Positions 42,031 to 50,653 of a DNA stretch of 64,000 bases are shown piece after piece (positions within the stretch are counted from its first letter, which is position 1; the number at the start of each line of letters is the position of its first letter). The DNA comes from CAVPDE01 sp964580575 (GTDB lineage Bacteria > Desulfobacterota > DSM-4660 > Desulfatiglandales > HGW-15), in assembly GCA_964580575.1 (NCBI GenBank), contig CAZOLJ010000015.1:5107-69106 (forward strand). Reading direction: 5' to 3'. The notes beneath the pieces are model-generated. The model saw only the letters and a program-made list of their open reading frames with translations. It was not told where the DNA came from and ran no database searches. Both the position numbers and the translations under genes were made by a program.

Positions 42031-42774
42031 ATGCTCGAAGCAAAAAATCTCATGGTGTTTTTCGAAAACGCCCTTGCGTTGAACGATTTCTCGCTTGAAG
42101 TCAGGGAAGGAGAAATCGTTGCTGTTCTGGGGTCCAACAGTGCGGGCAAGACGACCCTGATGAACACGATATCCGGCCTCATCGTGGACATGGAGAAAAA
42201 AGAAAGACGAAGAGGCGGCTTGAGAATAACGGTGATAGGAGAAGTTCGCTATGAGGGAGAGGAAATCCTTCACCTGAAGCCGAGCGCGAGAGTCAGGAAG
42301 GGCATTGTGCTCAGCCAGGAGAGACATCCTATTTTTCGTGACAGCGACGTTTATGAGAATCTGAAAATTGCAGGGTATCTCCATCCTGGCAGAGAGGTCA
42401 AAGGAAGGGTCGAGACGGTTTTCGGACTTTTCCCGATTCTCAAACACCTCAAGAAACGCAAAGCCGGGTTGCTCAGCGGAGGGGAGCAGCAGATGCTGGC
42501 CATCGGGATTGCCCTTGTGGCAGGACCGAGATTGCTTCTGATGGATGAACCGCTCCTGGGGTTGAGTCCCCTGCTTCAAGCAGAACTCGCCCGAGCCGTT
42601 CGAGACATTCGAGGAAGAGGCATCACCATCCTGTTGACCGAGCAATTCGCGAGACCGATCATGCCGATTATCGACCGGGGATACGTGATCGAGAACGGGT
42701 TGCTCGTCCTGGAAGGGACCAGAGAAGAACTGATGGACAACCCGGAAGTGCGTTCTGCGTATATGGGAGTGTAA
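42031..42774 (+). CDS. livF: Branched-chain-type ABC transporter ATP-binding protein LivF
   Basis: 247 residues from ATG 42031; a GTG at 42022 is an alternative. Walker A LGSNSAGKTTLMNTISGL near residue 35, signature LLSGGEQQMLAIGIALVAGP near 148, Walker B LLLMDEPLLGLSPLL, H-loop LLTEQFARPIMPI. A basic insert, about 25 residues (DMEKKERRRGGLRITVIGEV), sits between Walker A and the Q-loop and is not typical of LivF. It completes the five-gene uptake system. The stop lies 6 bases before the ligase start. Confidence 0.9.
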   Translation: MLEAKNLMVFFENALALNDFSLEVREGEIVAVLGSNSAGKTTLMNTISGLIVDMEKKERRRGGLRITVIGEVRYEGEEILHLKPSARVRKGIVLSQERHPIFRDSDVYENLKIAGYLHPGREVKGRVETVFGLFPILKHLKKRKAGLLSGGEQQMLAIGIALVAGPRLLLMDEPLLGLSPLLQAELARAVRDIRGRGITILLTEQFARPIMPIIDRGYVIENGLLVLEGTREELMDNPEVRSAYMGV

Positions 42775-42780
42775 GCGTCA

Positions 42781-44427
42781 ATGACGGAACCACGGACAGA
42801 GACCATCTACGGCTCATTTGAGGAGACGGCACAGCGCTTTCCCGGCCGCGTGGCCATGATCTATCTGGATGAGAGGATTCGCTATCAGTCTCTGAAGGAC
42901 ATGGTTCTCCGCCTCTCCGCCTCCTTGCTCCGGCTGGGCATCCGGGAAGGGGACCGGGTGGTGCTCTACCTTTTCAACATGCCTCAGACCATCATCGCCT
43001 GGCTGGCCCTTGATCGACTGGGCGCGATCGTGGTGCCTGTCGCCCCGGTTTACTCTTCGCAGGATCTGCGCTATCTCGTCAATGATGCCGGTGCGGAAAC
43101 CATCTTTTGTATGGACAGCAATTTCAACTATGTGAACGAGATTCTCGGTAAAACTCCTCTTCAAAGAGTGATCGTCACCAATATGCTGGACCTGGTGAGC
43201 GGGTGGAAGCGCCTTGTGGCCAGAGGGTTTGACCGGGTGTCCTGGGGAAGTCTCCCTGCGGGGAAACACATTTCCCATTTCAAGGCACTGCTGAACAAGG
43301 GCCGGCCCTCCGAGCTTCCTCCCTTTCAAGGAAAGGGCGGCGAGAGGACGGCGTTGGTGCTTTACACAGGAGGAACAACGGGTTTTCCCAAGGGCGTCCC
43401 TCTGTCCGAAGGGCTTTTCCTTTACCGCGTGCGCGAGTGGAGGAGGGCCAGTGAGGCCGCCGTCCCCAAAGGAGAGTGCGTCGCGGCGCTTGCCGCCCCG
43501 TTGTACCACATCATTGGAGAGATGGACGCCATGGCTCCCCTGATCATCGGGGGAGAGACACTTCTCATGTTCCCGAGAGTGGTGCTGGATGCTCTGATGG
43601 ACCACATCCAGCGCTACAGGGTGACCACTATGTTCGCTGTCCCCGCACTCTACAGGATGATCCTCGAGCATGATCGCGTGGACTTCTATGACCTGTCTTC
43701 CCTCCGGTATTGTGGGACAGGGGGTGACGTGCTGCCGCCGGAGGTCGGCATTCGATGGCTCAATAAATTCAAAACGCCTCTTTACCAGGGATACGGAACC
43801 ACCGAGTTCTGCGGCGCCATCTGCATGTCTTATGCTGAGGAGGGGATTCCGCCTGTAGGCTCGGCAGGCAGGATGCTCCCGGAAAGCCGGTGGAAACTCG
43901 TGGACCCGGATTCCCTCGAACCCATGCCCCCGGGAGAGCCGGGTGAACTCCTGGGCACCTCCCCGCACGCGGTAAAGGGATATTGGAACAAGCCCCAGGA
44001 GACTAAGGAGTGCTTCATCGAAATCGACGGAGAGATCTGGTACAGAACCAAGGACATCGTCCGAATCGACGAGAAGAACCGGTTGTTCTACCTGGATCGA
44101 TCGGTCGATATGATCAAGCACAAGGGTTACCGAATCGCCGCTGCGGAAATCGAAAGGGTGCTTCAGGAACACCACGCGGTTCTGTCTGCTTGTGCGGTCG
44201 GTGTTCCTGATGAAAAGATGGGAGAACGAATTAAGGCCTTTGTCGTCCTCAAGACCGATTCAAGGGGCGTGAGCGGCTATGAACTCACGAAATGGTGCCG
44301 AGAGAGACTGGCCCCCTACAAGGTCCCCCACTACATCGAGTTCAGAGACATGCTCCCCAAATCCAAAGTGGGAAAGATGTTGAGACGTGAGATAAGAGAT
44401 GAGGAGAGGAGGAAGCAGACGGCCTGA
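42781..44427 (+). CDS. AMP-dependent acyl-CoA synthetase/ligase
   Basis: 548 residues. P-loop-like motif VLYTGGTTGFPKGVPLSEG near residue 197, A5 YQGYGTTEFCGAICMSYAEE near 338, A7 IWYRTKDIVRID near 418, A8 DRSVDMIKHKGYRIAAAEIE near 440, and catalytic lysine in PKSKVGKMLRREI near 528. It activates a carboxylic acid with ATP and CoA. Being last in the LivKHMGF operon, it probably traps the imported acid as its CoA ester, as known for benzoate and dicarboxylate systems. The exact substrate cannot be read off. Confidence 0.9.
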   Translation: MTEPRTETIYGSFEETAQRFPGRVAMIYLDERIRYQSLKDMVLRLSASLLRLGIREGDRVVLYLFNMPQTIIAWLALDRLGAIVVPVAPVYSSQDLRYLVNDAGAETIFCMDSNFNYVNEILGKTPLQRVIVTNMLDLVSGWKRLVARGFDRVSWGSLPAGKHISHFKALLNKGRPSELPPFQGKGGERTALVLYTGGTTGFPKGVPLSEGLFLYRVREWRRASEAAVPKGECVAALAAPLYHIIGEMDAMAPLIIGGETLLMFPRVVLDALMDHIQRYRVTTMFAVPALYRMILEHDRVDFYDLSSLRYCGTGGDVLPPEVGIRWLNKFKTPLYQGYGTTEFCGAICMSYAEEGIPPVGSAGRMLPESRWKLVDPDSLEPMPPGEPGELLGTSPHAVKGYWNKPQETKECFIEIDGEIWYRTKDIVRIDEKNRLFYLDRSVDMIKHKGYRIAAAEIERVLQEHHAVLSACAVGVPDEKMGERIKAFVVLKTDSRGVSGYELTKWCRERLAPYKVPHYIEFRDMLPKSKVGKMLRREIRDEERRKQTA

Positions 44428-44820
44428 TGGCCCCTGCCGATGTCTAAATAAGTCCAATCCTGTATTCTTCCTCTCACAGCTTCTGAACGAGAATCAAAAG
44501 TAATTTTCCTATCTCTGCCGGGAAATCCAAAGCATTCAGAGCAGTTTCAAGTGTCGGCTCCAACTTAGAGTCTGCGGCATGCCTCTTGCTTTTCCAATGC
44601 GCTTTCTTCGCCCCATCTTTGGTCCATGCCGCCAATGAGCTCCGACGTTCCTGACGGTTCATTCCTTGACTTCCCAGACGCTTATCTGCTAACAAAAAGA
44701 AATCTGTTTCGTAGCGGGACTATTGCGAATATCTGGTCTTTGTCTCCCCTTTGAAAAAGGGGGGAGGGGATTCGGAAAAGCCGGATCATGATCATCATAA
44801 GCAAAGGAGGGAAACAAATC
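44428..44820. other. 390-base region with at most one weak small frame
   Basis: On the minus strand 44474-44695 is an open frame of 73 codons (MLADKRLGSQGMNRQERR at its start, ending EIGKLLLILVQKL), with basic composition and no good ribosome site; I regard it as doubtful. A CCCCTTT-GAA-AAAGGGG hairpin is at about 44749-44765. Nothing else is recognised. Confidence 0.35.
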
Positions 44821-45108
44821 ATGGAAGACGGAGAAAGGAAACTCTCGGAACAGGAATTCGTCATCAGGGCGATCAGGAAACTTCGTAAACCTCCTTACAA
44901 AGGCATCCACTCCGTTTACAGTGGATTCAACAAGGCTTTCAAGGATTACTTCAATGCCAATCCTGTGGAGGCGACCACAAGGCTGGCCCAGGAGGGCAAA
45001 ATTGTGACCCGGCCCGTGAAGGGGGGCGTGATGCTGTACGTGCCCGAAGAAGCCCCGGCATCCCGGGGAACGGAAGATGTGCTGGGCAAGATTCTCGGAG
45101 ACGATTAG
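44821..45108 (+). CDS. Small protein of unknown function
   Basis: 95 residues from ATG 44821, with GGAGG 10 bases upstream. The sequence (EQEFVIRAIRKLRKPPYKGI, GFNKAFKDYFNANPVEATTR) suggests a helical, possibly winged-helix-like small protein ending in an acidic tail, and the segment TRLAQEGKIVTRPVKGGVML resembles the wing of a helix-turn-helix. I do not recognise the family. It precedes rmuC in the same direction (60-base gap). Confidence 0.6.
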   Translation: MEDGERKLSEQEFVIRAIRKLRKPPYKGIHSVYSGFNKAFKDYFNANPVEATTRLAQEGKIVTRPVKGGVMLYVPEEAPASRGTEDVLGKILGDD

Positions 45109-45168
45109 ACCAAGCGGATTTTGACCGGACCAATGGACGGGCCTCGGGTGGGGGAAGGGTGAAGATCT

Positions 45169-46605
45169 ATGGAGCATTTTGCCCTGTGCGCAGCCGCCGG
45201 TCTGGTGGTGGGCGGGATCATTGCATGGCTCCTTGCGAAAGAACGAACCCGAAAGGAGCTTGCCGGTGCCCTTGAAGCAACCTTCTCTCGCGCGGGCGCG
45301 GCGGAAGGCAAAGCCTCTGCTCTGGATGCGACTCTCGCTGAACTTCGAAAACAGATGGAAGAGCAACACTCCAGGGCAGAAGAGGATCTCCGGTCCCTGA
45401 GAGAACGCTTTGCCGGGGAACATGAAGCGCGGGTCAAGGCCGAAACGGAGCGCAAGGAGGTCCTCGATCGTCTGGAAGAAGAGAAACAACTCCTTGCCCA
45501 AGCCCGGGAGAAGCTGACGGACGCTTTTAAGGCCTTGGCTGGAGACGCCCTCAGCAGCAGCAACGAGCAGTTTCTGAATCTCGCAAGGGGGGCTTTTGAA
45601 AAGATCCTCGCGGAAGCCAAGGGCGATCTTGGCAAGAAGCAGGAAGCCATCAACGGCCTGGTGAGACCCCTCTCCGAATCGCTCAAGCAGTTTGAAGAAC
45701 ACGTCCGGCAGCTCGAAAAGAGCCGCCAGGCGGCCTACACGAGTGTCGAGGAGCAGCTCAAAACACTTTTCTCGACCCAGCAGCAGCTTCAAAAAGAAAC
45801 GAGAAACCTGGTCACGGCCTTGCGGACCCCGCACATCAGAGGCCGATGGGGTGAGATCACTCTTCGCAAAGTCGTCGAGCTGGCAGGGATGTCGGAGCAT
45901 TGTGACTTCACCGAACAGGTATCGGCGACCTCTGAAGAGGGTCGCATCCAACCGGACCTGATCGTCCATCTCCCTTCGGAGCGGGAGATCGTGGTGGACG
46001 CGAAAGTGGCTCTGGACGCGTATCTCAATGCGCTCTCCGCGGAGAATGAAGAACAGCGCACTGCCTATCTCGAAAACCATGCGAGACAGATAAGGAGTCA
46101 CATGAGTCGCCTCGGAGGCAAGGCGTACTGGCAGCAGTTCAAGAGGGCGCCTGAGTTTGTGGTCATGTTCATCCCCGGAGAGTCTTTTCTTGCCGTGGCT
46201 GCACAGGTTGACCAGACGCTCATTGAAGACGGCATGAAGGTCGGCGTCATTATTGCGACCCCGACGACTCTCATCAGCCTGCTCAAAGCCGTGGCTTACG
46301 GGTGGCGCCAGGAGCAGATCGCCAAGAGCGCTCAATTGATCAGCGATCTCGGCAAGCAGTTGCACGAAAGAATGCGCGTGATGGCAGAACACATCGCAGG
46401 CATTGGAAGAGGCCTTGAAAAGGCCAGTGAGGCCTACAACAGTGCGGTGGGGTCTCTGGAGTCAAGGGTGCTGCCTGCGGCGCGGAAGTTCAAAGACCTG
46501 GGCGCGGTGTCGGGTGCTGAAATCCCTGTTCTCAGCCCCGTTGAGAGCACCCCGCGCAGCCTGCAGCCTCCTGAACCGAACGAAATCGGTGACAAGGACG
46601 AATGA
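45169..46605 (+). CDS. rmuC: DNA recombination protein RmuC
   Basis: 478 residues. One membrane segment at the N-terminus (FALCAAAGLVVGGIIAWLLA), a long coiled coil (residues 25-190) rich in Glu, Lys and Ala, then the RmuC nuclease-like domain: TPHIRGRWGEITLRKVVELA-type motif near 224, PDLIVHLPSEREIVVDAKVA near 264, FIPGESFLAVAAQVDQTLIE near 340. RmuC limits inversion of short repeats and is implicated in DNA cleavage at recombination structures, which is of interest in a region full of inverted repeats. Confidence 0.92.
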   Translation: MEHFALCAAAGLVVGGIIAWLLAKERTRKELAGALEATFSRAGAAEGKASALDATLAELRKQMEEQHSRAEEDLRSLRERFAGEHEARVKAETERKEVLDRLEEEKQLLAQAREKLTDAFKALAGDALSSSNEQFLNLARGAFEKILAEAKGDLGKKQEAINGLVRPLSESLKQFEEHVRQLEKSRQAAYTSVEEQLKTLFSTQQQLQKETRNLVTALRTPHIRGRWGEITLRKVVELAGMSEHCDFTEQVSATSEEGRIQPDLIVHLPSEREIVVDAKVALDAYLNALSAENEEQRTAYLENHARQIRSHMSRLGGKAYWQQFKRAPEFVVMFIPGESFLAVAAQVDQTLIEDGMKVGVIIATPTTLISLLKAVAYGWRQEQIAKSAQLISDLGKQLHERMRVMAEHIAGIGRGLEKASEAYNSAVGSLESRVLPAARKFKDLGAVSGAEIPVLSPVESTPRSLQPPEPNEIGDKDE

Positions 46606-46613
46606 AAAACGGT

Positions 46614-46820
46614 ATTCACCATGGAGGCACAGAGCACACAGAGAAAAGCGTTTTCATTTGCCGGGAGATACCGGCGAATGAAAAGGTTTTGTGCTGATAC
46701 CAATGTTCACAGGCTGGTGGGGATAACGTGTCACGCATTTACCAGAGGGTCTATTTTCGCCTGTCGGTATCTCCCGATAGGCGAAAAAAAAGAGGTCCTC
46801 CTCTGTGCCCTCCGGTGATA
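46614..46820. repeat. MITE-like inverted-repeat element between rmuC and the next gene
   Basis: Left end ATTCACCATGGAGGCACAGA and right end, reversed from 46801-46820, TATCACCGGAGGGCACAGAG. Inside, a second inverted pair shares GGGAGATACCG (near 46660 and 46770). Related to the family of CACAGAG-ended elements seen in many genomes. Non-coding; provides the upstream sequence of the next gene. Confidence 0.65.
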
Positions 46821-46838
46821 ATGTTTTTTGGGGCAGGC

Positions 46839-47216
46839 ATGAAAGAAGAAATCAAGAAAAGGATTCTGGACGCTCTCGGCAAGATCCCGGAGGGATACCT
46901 CAGTGATCTGGTGATCAAAGAAACGATCCGGTGTGTTCTCTTCGGCTGGCTCAAGGAGCAAGGCCTGATCCCGGTGCCTGCTTTTCGCAATCCCCGCTAT
47001 CCCGAAGGGCCTGCGGACATCGTGGGAACCAAGCCGGGGCCGGTGATCGAAATCGCTTTTCGATCCAATCCCGCGATCGAGCTGGAAGACGTCAAGAGCC
47101 TGGACAGGGTGCCTGCCGAGAAGAAGTTCGTGATCACTTTCTCCAAGCTCCAGAAAAAAGTCGAGATGAGCACCTTTTATCTGAAGCCGGGGGTTGAACA
47201 CATTCATCTGTATTGA
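46839..47216 (+). CDS. Small protein of unknown function
   Basis: 125 residues from ATG 46839; a start at 46821 adds 6 residues, and neither has a strong ribosome site because an inverted-repeat element lies directly upstream. The protein has an N-terminal helical part (EIKKRILDALGKIPEGYLSD) and a C-terminal alpha/beta part (PEGPADIVGTKPGPVIEIAF, EKKFVITFSKLQKKVEMSTF). The AD-x-E pattern recalls nuclease-like folds, but I would not assign one. Codon pattern and composition look coding. Confidence 0.6.
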   Translation: MKEEIKKRILDALGKIPEGYLSDLVIKETIRCVLFGWLKEQGLIPVPAFRNPRYPEGPADIVGTKPGPVIEIAFRSNPAIELEDVKSLDRVPAEKKFVITFSKLQKKVEMSTFYLKPGVEHIHLY

Positions 47217-47217
47217 A

Positions 47218-47341
47218 CAGAGTGTAGGCACAAAGGTGCAGAGGCACAGAGGCACAAAGGGAGAAGGAGAATGGTTCTTCTGCTTAGTGCCTTTGCCCCT
47301 CTGTCCCTTTGTCCCTCAAGCTGTCGGCTTCAGCCGACAGC
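47218..47341. repeat. Dispersed palindromic repeat, copy B (inverted relative to copy A)
   Basis: Begins with the purine-rich GGCACAAAGG/GAGGCACAGAGG arm, has its complement CCCCTCTGTCCCTTTGTCCC, and ends with the perfect palindrome GCTGTCGGCT-TC-AGCCGACAGC (47320-47341). It abuts the mreB stop codon within 4 bases. Confidence 0.75.
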
Positions 47342-47344
47342 GGT

Positions 47345-48382
47345 TTACTCCCGGGCCACTCCTCTGAGGATGGACAGATTGCTTAGGGCCTTGCCTGCGC
47401 CGACCGCGACGGCCGACAGGGGGTCCTCTGAAATGTGGATGGGAAGCTTGGTTTCGTTGCGGAGCAGTTCATCCAGATCCCTCAGCAGTGCCCCGCCTCC
47501 GGTGAGCATAATGCCGCTGTCCACGAGGTCCGCAGCCAGTTCAGGGGGAATCTGTTCGAGGGCTGCGTGAACGGTTTCCACAATGGTGTTGAGTTGGTCG
47601 GAAATTGCCTCCCTGACTTCGTCCGAATCAATGGTCAGGATCTTCGGAATTCCGGTCACCAGGTCTCTTCCTTTCACTTCCAAGGTGTCGATTTGTTCGC
47701 GCGGGAAGGCATTGCCCACGGTGGTCTTGATGATTTCCGCGGTGCTGGCTCCGATGAGGAGATGATATTTTCTGCGGATATAATCCACAATGGTTTCATC
47801 CATCCGGTCACCGGCCACCCTCACCGACTTGCTGTAGACAATTCCTCCCAGGGAGATCACTGCAACTTCCGTGGTGCCTCCGCCGATGTCCACCACCATG
47901 TTCCCTCTGGGCTCGGTCACGGGCATTCCTGCGCCAATGGCCGCAGCCATGGGTTCCTCAATAAAAAAGACCTCTCGTGCTCCGGCGGACTCAGCCGATT
48001 CCCGAACCGCCCGTTTCTCCACCTGGGTAATGCCGCTGGGCACTCCGATGATGATTCTGGGCCGGACAAGCCTGCTCCGTTTGTGCACTTTCCTGATGAA
48101 GTAGCGAAGCATGGCTTCCGTTATTTCGAAATCGGCGATGACGCCTTCTTTCATGGGGCGGATGGCCACGATGTTTCCGGGAGTTCGGCCAAGCATGAGT
48201 TTGGCTTCCTTGCCCACCGCCAGGACTTTCTTGGCCGCTCCTCTCTCCCCTCCCTTTACAGCGACAACCGATGGTTCATTCAAGACAATGCCCTTGCCCT
48301 TCACGTAGACCAGGGTGTTGGCCGTGCCCAGGTCAATGGCCAAGTCATGAGAGAAAAGAGATGAAATCGGACCGAATACCAT
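47345..48382 (-). CDS. mreB: Rod-shape protein MreB
   Basis: 345 residues, full length. Actin-fold motifs: LAIDLGTANTLVYVKGKGIV near residue 14, KEGVIADFEITEAMLRYFI near 80, IIIGVPSGITQVEKRAVRES near 112, VVDIGGGTTEVAVISLGGIV near 162, and SGIMLTGGGALLRDLDELLR near 292. It polymerises under the membrane to guide lateral wall synthesis. No mreC or mreD follows; downstream is only a repeat, so this is a solitary mreB or the set is split. Divergent from an NlpC/P60 wall hydrolase gene. Confidence 0.95.
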   Translation of the reverse strand: MVFGPISSLFSHDLAIDLGTANTLVYVKGKGIVLNEPSVVAVKGGERGAAKKVLAVGKEAKLMLGRTPGNIVAIRPMKEGVIADFEITEAMLRYFIRKVHKRSRLVRPRIIIGVPSGITQVEKRAVRESAESAGAREVFFIEEPMAAAIGAGMPVTEPRGNMVVDIGGGTTEVAVISLGGIVYSKSVRVAGDRMDETIVDYIRRKYHLLIGASTAEIIKTTVGNAFPREQIDTLEVKGRDLVTGIPKILTIDSDEVREAISDQLNTIVETVHAALEQIPPELAADLVDSGIMLTGGGALLRDLDELLRNETKLPIHISEDPLSAVAVGAGKALSNLSILRGVARE

Positions 48383-48620
48383 TTGGTTTTTCTGCCCTCC
48401 CGCTCAAATAAAGCATCTCTACCCTGAAAGGCAAAAAAAATAAAGCTCTAATTTTGTCGGAGCTTGACACAGGGGGAGGGCTCAGGCACCATATCCCAGT
48501 CCCTTCGAGCCTGTTTCTCCGGTCAGGGGCGAGAGTTGTTCCATCATGAGGGAGGAGGAGCCGGACTGAAGAGTGGGGAGAGATAAGGGAACGTGCAATC
48601 TCGTGGACCGACCGGGCCCC

Positions 48621-49397
48621 GTGACAAAGAGGGTGTTCTTTAGGCGGGGTGCAGGTCTCTGCGTTGCGCTGTTGTTCCTTGTCGGGGGTGGGTGTGCCAC
48701 TAAACCCCCAAGCCCTCCAAAGCCGCCTCCTGCACTGCCCGGCAAAGAAGTCCCTCGCATGGGGTACTCGATTCAGGTCGGGGCCTTCACCACCGTGGAC
48801 AACGCGATTCGCCTCACCGAGTCCCTGGAAAGGCAGGGCATGAGCGCCTACTACTTTCACCACAAGTCTGGCCTGTTCAAAGTCCGTTTCGGTGATTATG
48901 CTACTCGAGAGGCCGCCCGCATGAAGGCGGAAGCTCTGGTGCAAGCCGGCGTTTTCACCGAGTACTACATCGTGAGCCCTGAAGACTATGCGCTGGCAAG
49001 GGTCAGGCTCTACGGGGAATCCACGGTGAGGAACGAAATTGTGGAAACGGCCGAGAGGTTTATCGGCCTCCCTTACCAGTGGGGCGGGTCTTCGGCTGAA
49101 GAAGGTTTTGACTGCAGCGGACTCACGATGGCGGTCTATCAATTGAACGGCCTTAACCTGCCCCGTTCTTCAAGGGACCAGTACTCCATCGGCGACCCGG
49201 TTGGAAGGACTGAGCTCGCAAAGGGCGATCTGGTCTTTTTTGCCACAAAGGGCCGGGAAAAAGTCTCCCACGTCGGAGTGTATGCCGGTGATGACCGGTT
49301 CATTCACGCTCCCGGAAAAGGCAAGACCATCAGGGTGGATTCTCTTGCAGGCAGGTACTTCGTGGCCCGGTATATGGGTGCGAGAAAATATCTTTAG
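48621..49397 (+). CDS. SPOR-NlpC/P60 lipoprotein, predicted peptidoglycan endopeptidase
   Basis: 258 residues from GTG 48621; earlier GTGs at 48573 and 48603 are possible but this one gives a clean lipoprotein signal (LCVALLFLVGGGC, lipidated cysteine near residue 25). A proline-rich spacer (KPPSPPKPPPALPG), a SPOR domain (about 45-120: YSIQVGAFTTVDNAIRLTES), then NlpC/P60 (135-255) with catalytic Cys in FDCSGLTMAVYQ, His in KVSHVGVYAGDDRFIHAPG. It cleaves peptide bridges in the cell wall and is targeted by SPOR to denuded glycan at division sites. Divergent from mreB. Confidence 0.9.
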   Translation: MTKRVFFRRGAGLCVALLFLVGGGCATKPPSPPKPPPALPGKEVPRMGYSIQVGAFTTVDNAIRLTESLERQGMSAYYFHHKSGLFKVRFGDYATREAARMKAEALVQAGVFTEYYIVSPEDYALARVRLYGESTVRNEIVETAERFIGLPYQWGGSSAEEGFDCSGLTMAVYQLNGLNLPRSSRDQYSIGDPVGRTELAKGDLVFFATKGREKVSHVGVYAGDDRFIHAPGKGKTIRVDSLAGRYFVARYMGARKYL

Positions 49398-49425
49398 AGT
49401 CATGTTTCAAGAAGGAGGTCCGACC

Positions 49426-49752
49426 ATGCATCCTTTCGAACAGCTTTATGAGTTTTCAGCTTCAGTCGGTGCCCTGGAGGGGTTCGTCTATAAGAGGCCT
49501 GATGTGGAAGCGGCCACGATAGAGAAATGGGTTGAGAACCTGGAAAAAGCCTATAAGCTGCTTCCGGAAGAGGTTCTGAAAGAAATTCAACCGGCTCTGG
49601 ATGGAACTCTGGGAAGGGCGGTGAAGTCGGTCAGCACGGTGCTTGGAGACCGGCACGTTCTGGTTGCGAAATTGAAGGCCATGGTGAAAGGACCCCTTCC
49701 TTCCTCGGCGGACGATTTCCGGAAAAAGAAATGGTTTCAGAAGCAGGGTTAG
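49426..49752 (+). CDS. Small soluble protein of unknown function
   Basis: 108 residues from ATG 49426, with GGAGG 8 bases upstream; a longer start at 49402 is possible. Helical, with LEGFVYKRPDVEAATIEKWV and NLEKAYKLLPEEVLKEIQPA, and a basic C-terminus (FRKKKWFQKQG). No motif is recognised. It follows the NlpC/P60 gene by 28 bases and may be co-transcribed with it. Confidence 0.65.
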   Translation: MHPFEQLYEFSASVGALEGFVYKRPDVEAATIEKWVENLEKAYKLLPEEVLKEIQPALDGTLGRAVKSVSTVLGDRHVLVAKLKAMVKGPLPSSADDFRKKKWFQKQG

Positions 49753-49971
49753 AATCTTAGATCGTAACTTCTCTGCTACTTGCGGAGAAGTTGGAGGTTG
49801 GAGGTCAGAGGTTGGAGGCAAGAACGGTTTTGCCTCAAACCTCAAGCGAAGCGATCCTCAAGCCTCAAACAGCAGGCCAGATTTTGGTTGCGGCCAAAGG
49901 CCTGCATTGGGGGTTGAAGGAACTCCATGTTGTTTCTGAAAAATAGTACCGGAAAAGCCGGGGATGGCGGC

Positions 49972-50640
49972 ATGGCGTTGGAGGGGCTTATTTTTGACCT
50001 GGACGGGACGCTCATCGACTCCGTTGGGACTTATTACATCATGATGGAGTCGGTATTTGAAAGGCTCCATTGGCCCCGGGTGTCCAGAGAGGTGATGCGA
50101 AAAGCAATAAAAGACGGCGGGTTCGACTGGGACTTGGTTCTGCCGACCGGGGCCGGGCGCACGACCGAGGAGCTGATTGCCTCAGCCAGGGAAGTCATCA
50201 CAGAGATGTATCCTCGCGTATTCGAAGACGACGTGGACTTGGTGCCTGGAGCGGAGCACCTTCTTAAAAAGCTTCATGATCGCAGCGTGAAACTGGGGCT
50301 GGTGACTTCCACTCTTGGAAGGTTCATCGAGTTCAAACTCATCCCGTTGAAAAAATGCGGGCTCCGCGACCTGTTTCAATCGGTCATCACCCTTGACGAC
50401 GTGAAAAACAGAAAACCCTCCGGAGACCCTTTGGTGGAGTGCGCGAAGAGGCTCGGGGAGCACCCCGAAAAATGCGCTTACGTGGGGGATGCGACCGTAG
50501 ACATCGTGGCTGGCAAGGCTGCGGGGATGAAGACCATCGCCGTGTTGACCGGGGTGGATGATTACGAGGCGCTTAAAGCAGAGGACCCCGATATGATCCT
50601 CGAGAGCGTCTCTCAGTTGACGGAACGACTGAGCGAGTGA
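49972..50640 (+). CDS. HAD-family hydrolase, phosphoglycolate-phosphatase-like
   Basis: 222 residues from ATG 49972. Motif I GLIFDLDGTLIDSVGTYY (nucleophile Asp near residue 9), motif II LVTSTLGRF near 105, motif III lysine in DVKNRKPSGDPLVECAK near 140, motif IV CAYVGDATVDIVAGKAAGMK near 165. The cap is helical, the Gph/beta-phosphoglucomutase class. Probably dephosphorylates a small metabolite; the substrate is not determinable. It lies 13 bases before the creatininase-family gene and may be co-expressed. Confidence 0.88.
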   Translation: MALEGLIFDLDGTLIDSVGTYYIMMESVFERLHWPRVSREVMRKAIKDGGFDWDLVLPTGAGRTTEELIASAREVITEMYPRVFEDDVDLVPGAEHLLKKLHDRSVKLGLVTSTLGRFIEFKLIPLKKCGLRDLFQSVITLDDVKNRKPSGDPLVECAKRLGEHPEKCAYVGDATVDIVAGKAAGMKTIAVLTGVDDYEALKAEDPDMILESVSQLTERLSE

Positions 50641-50653
50641 AACAGGAGATCTT

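Noticed and set aside
44474..44695. Small minus-strand gene of 73 codons
   Set aside because: Basic random-looking composition and no ribosome site; kept only as a note in the gene-free region.
44689..46392. 567-codon open frame on the minus strand
   Set aside because: Antisense to rmuC, whose coiled coil and nuclease domain are unmistakable.
46839..47216. PD-(D/E)xK nuclease assignment
   Set aside because: Only a loose AD-x-E pattern is visible; the lysine motif cannot be identified with confidence.
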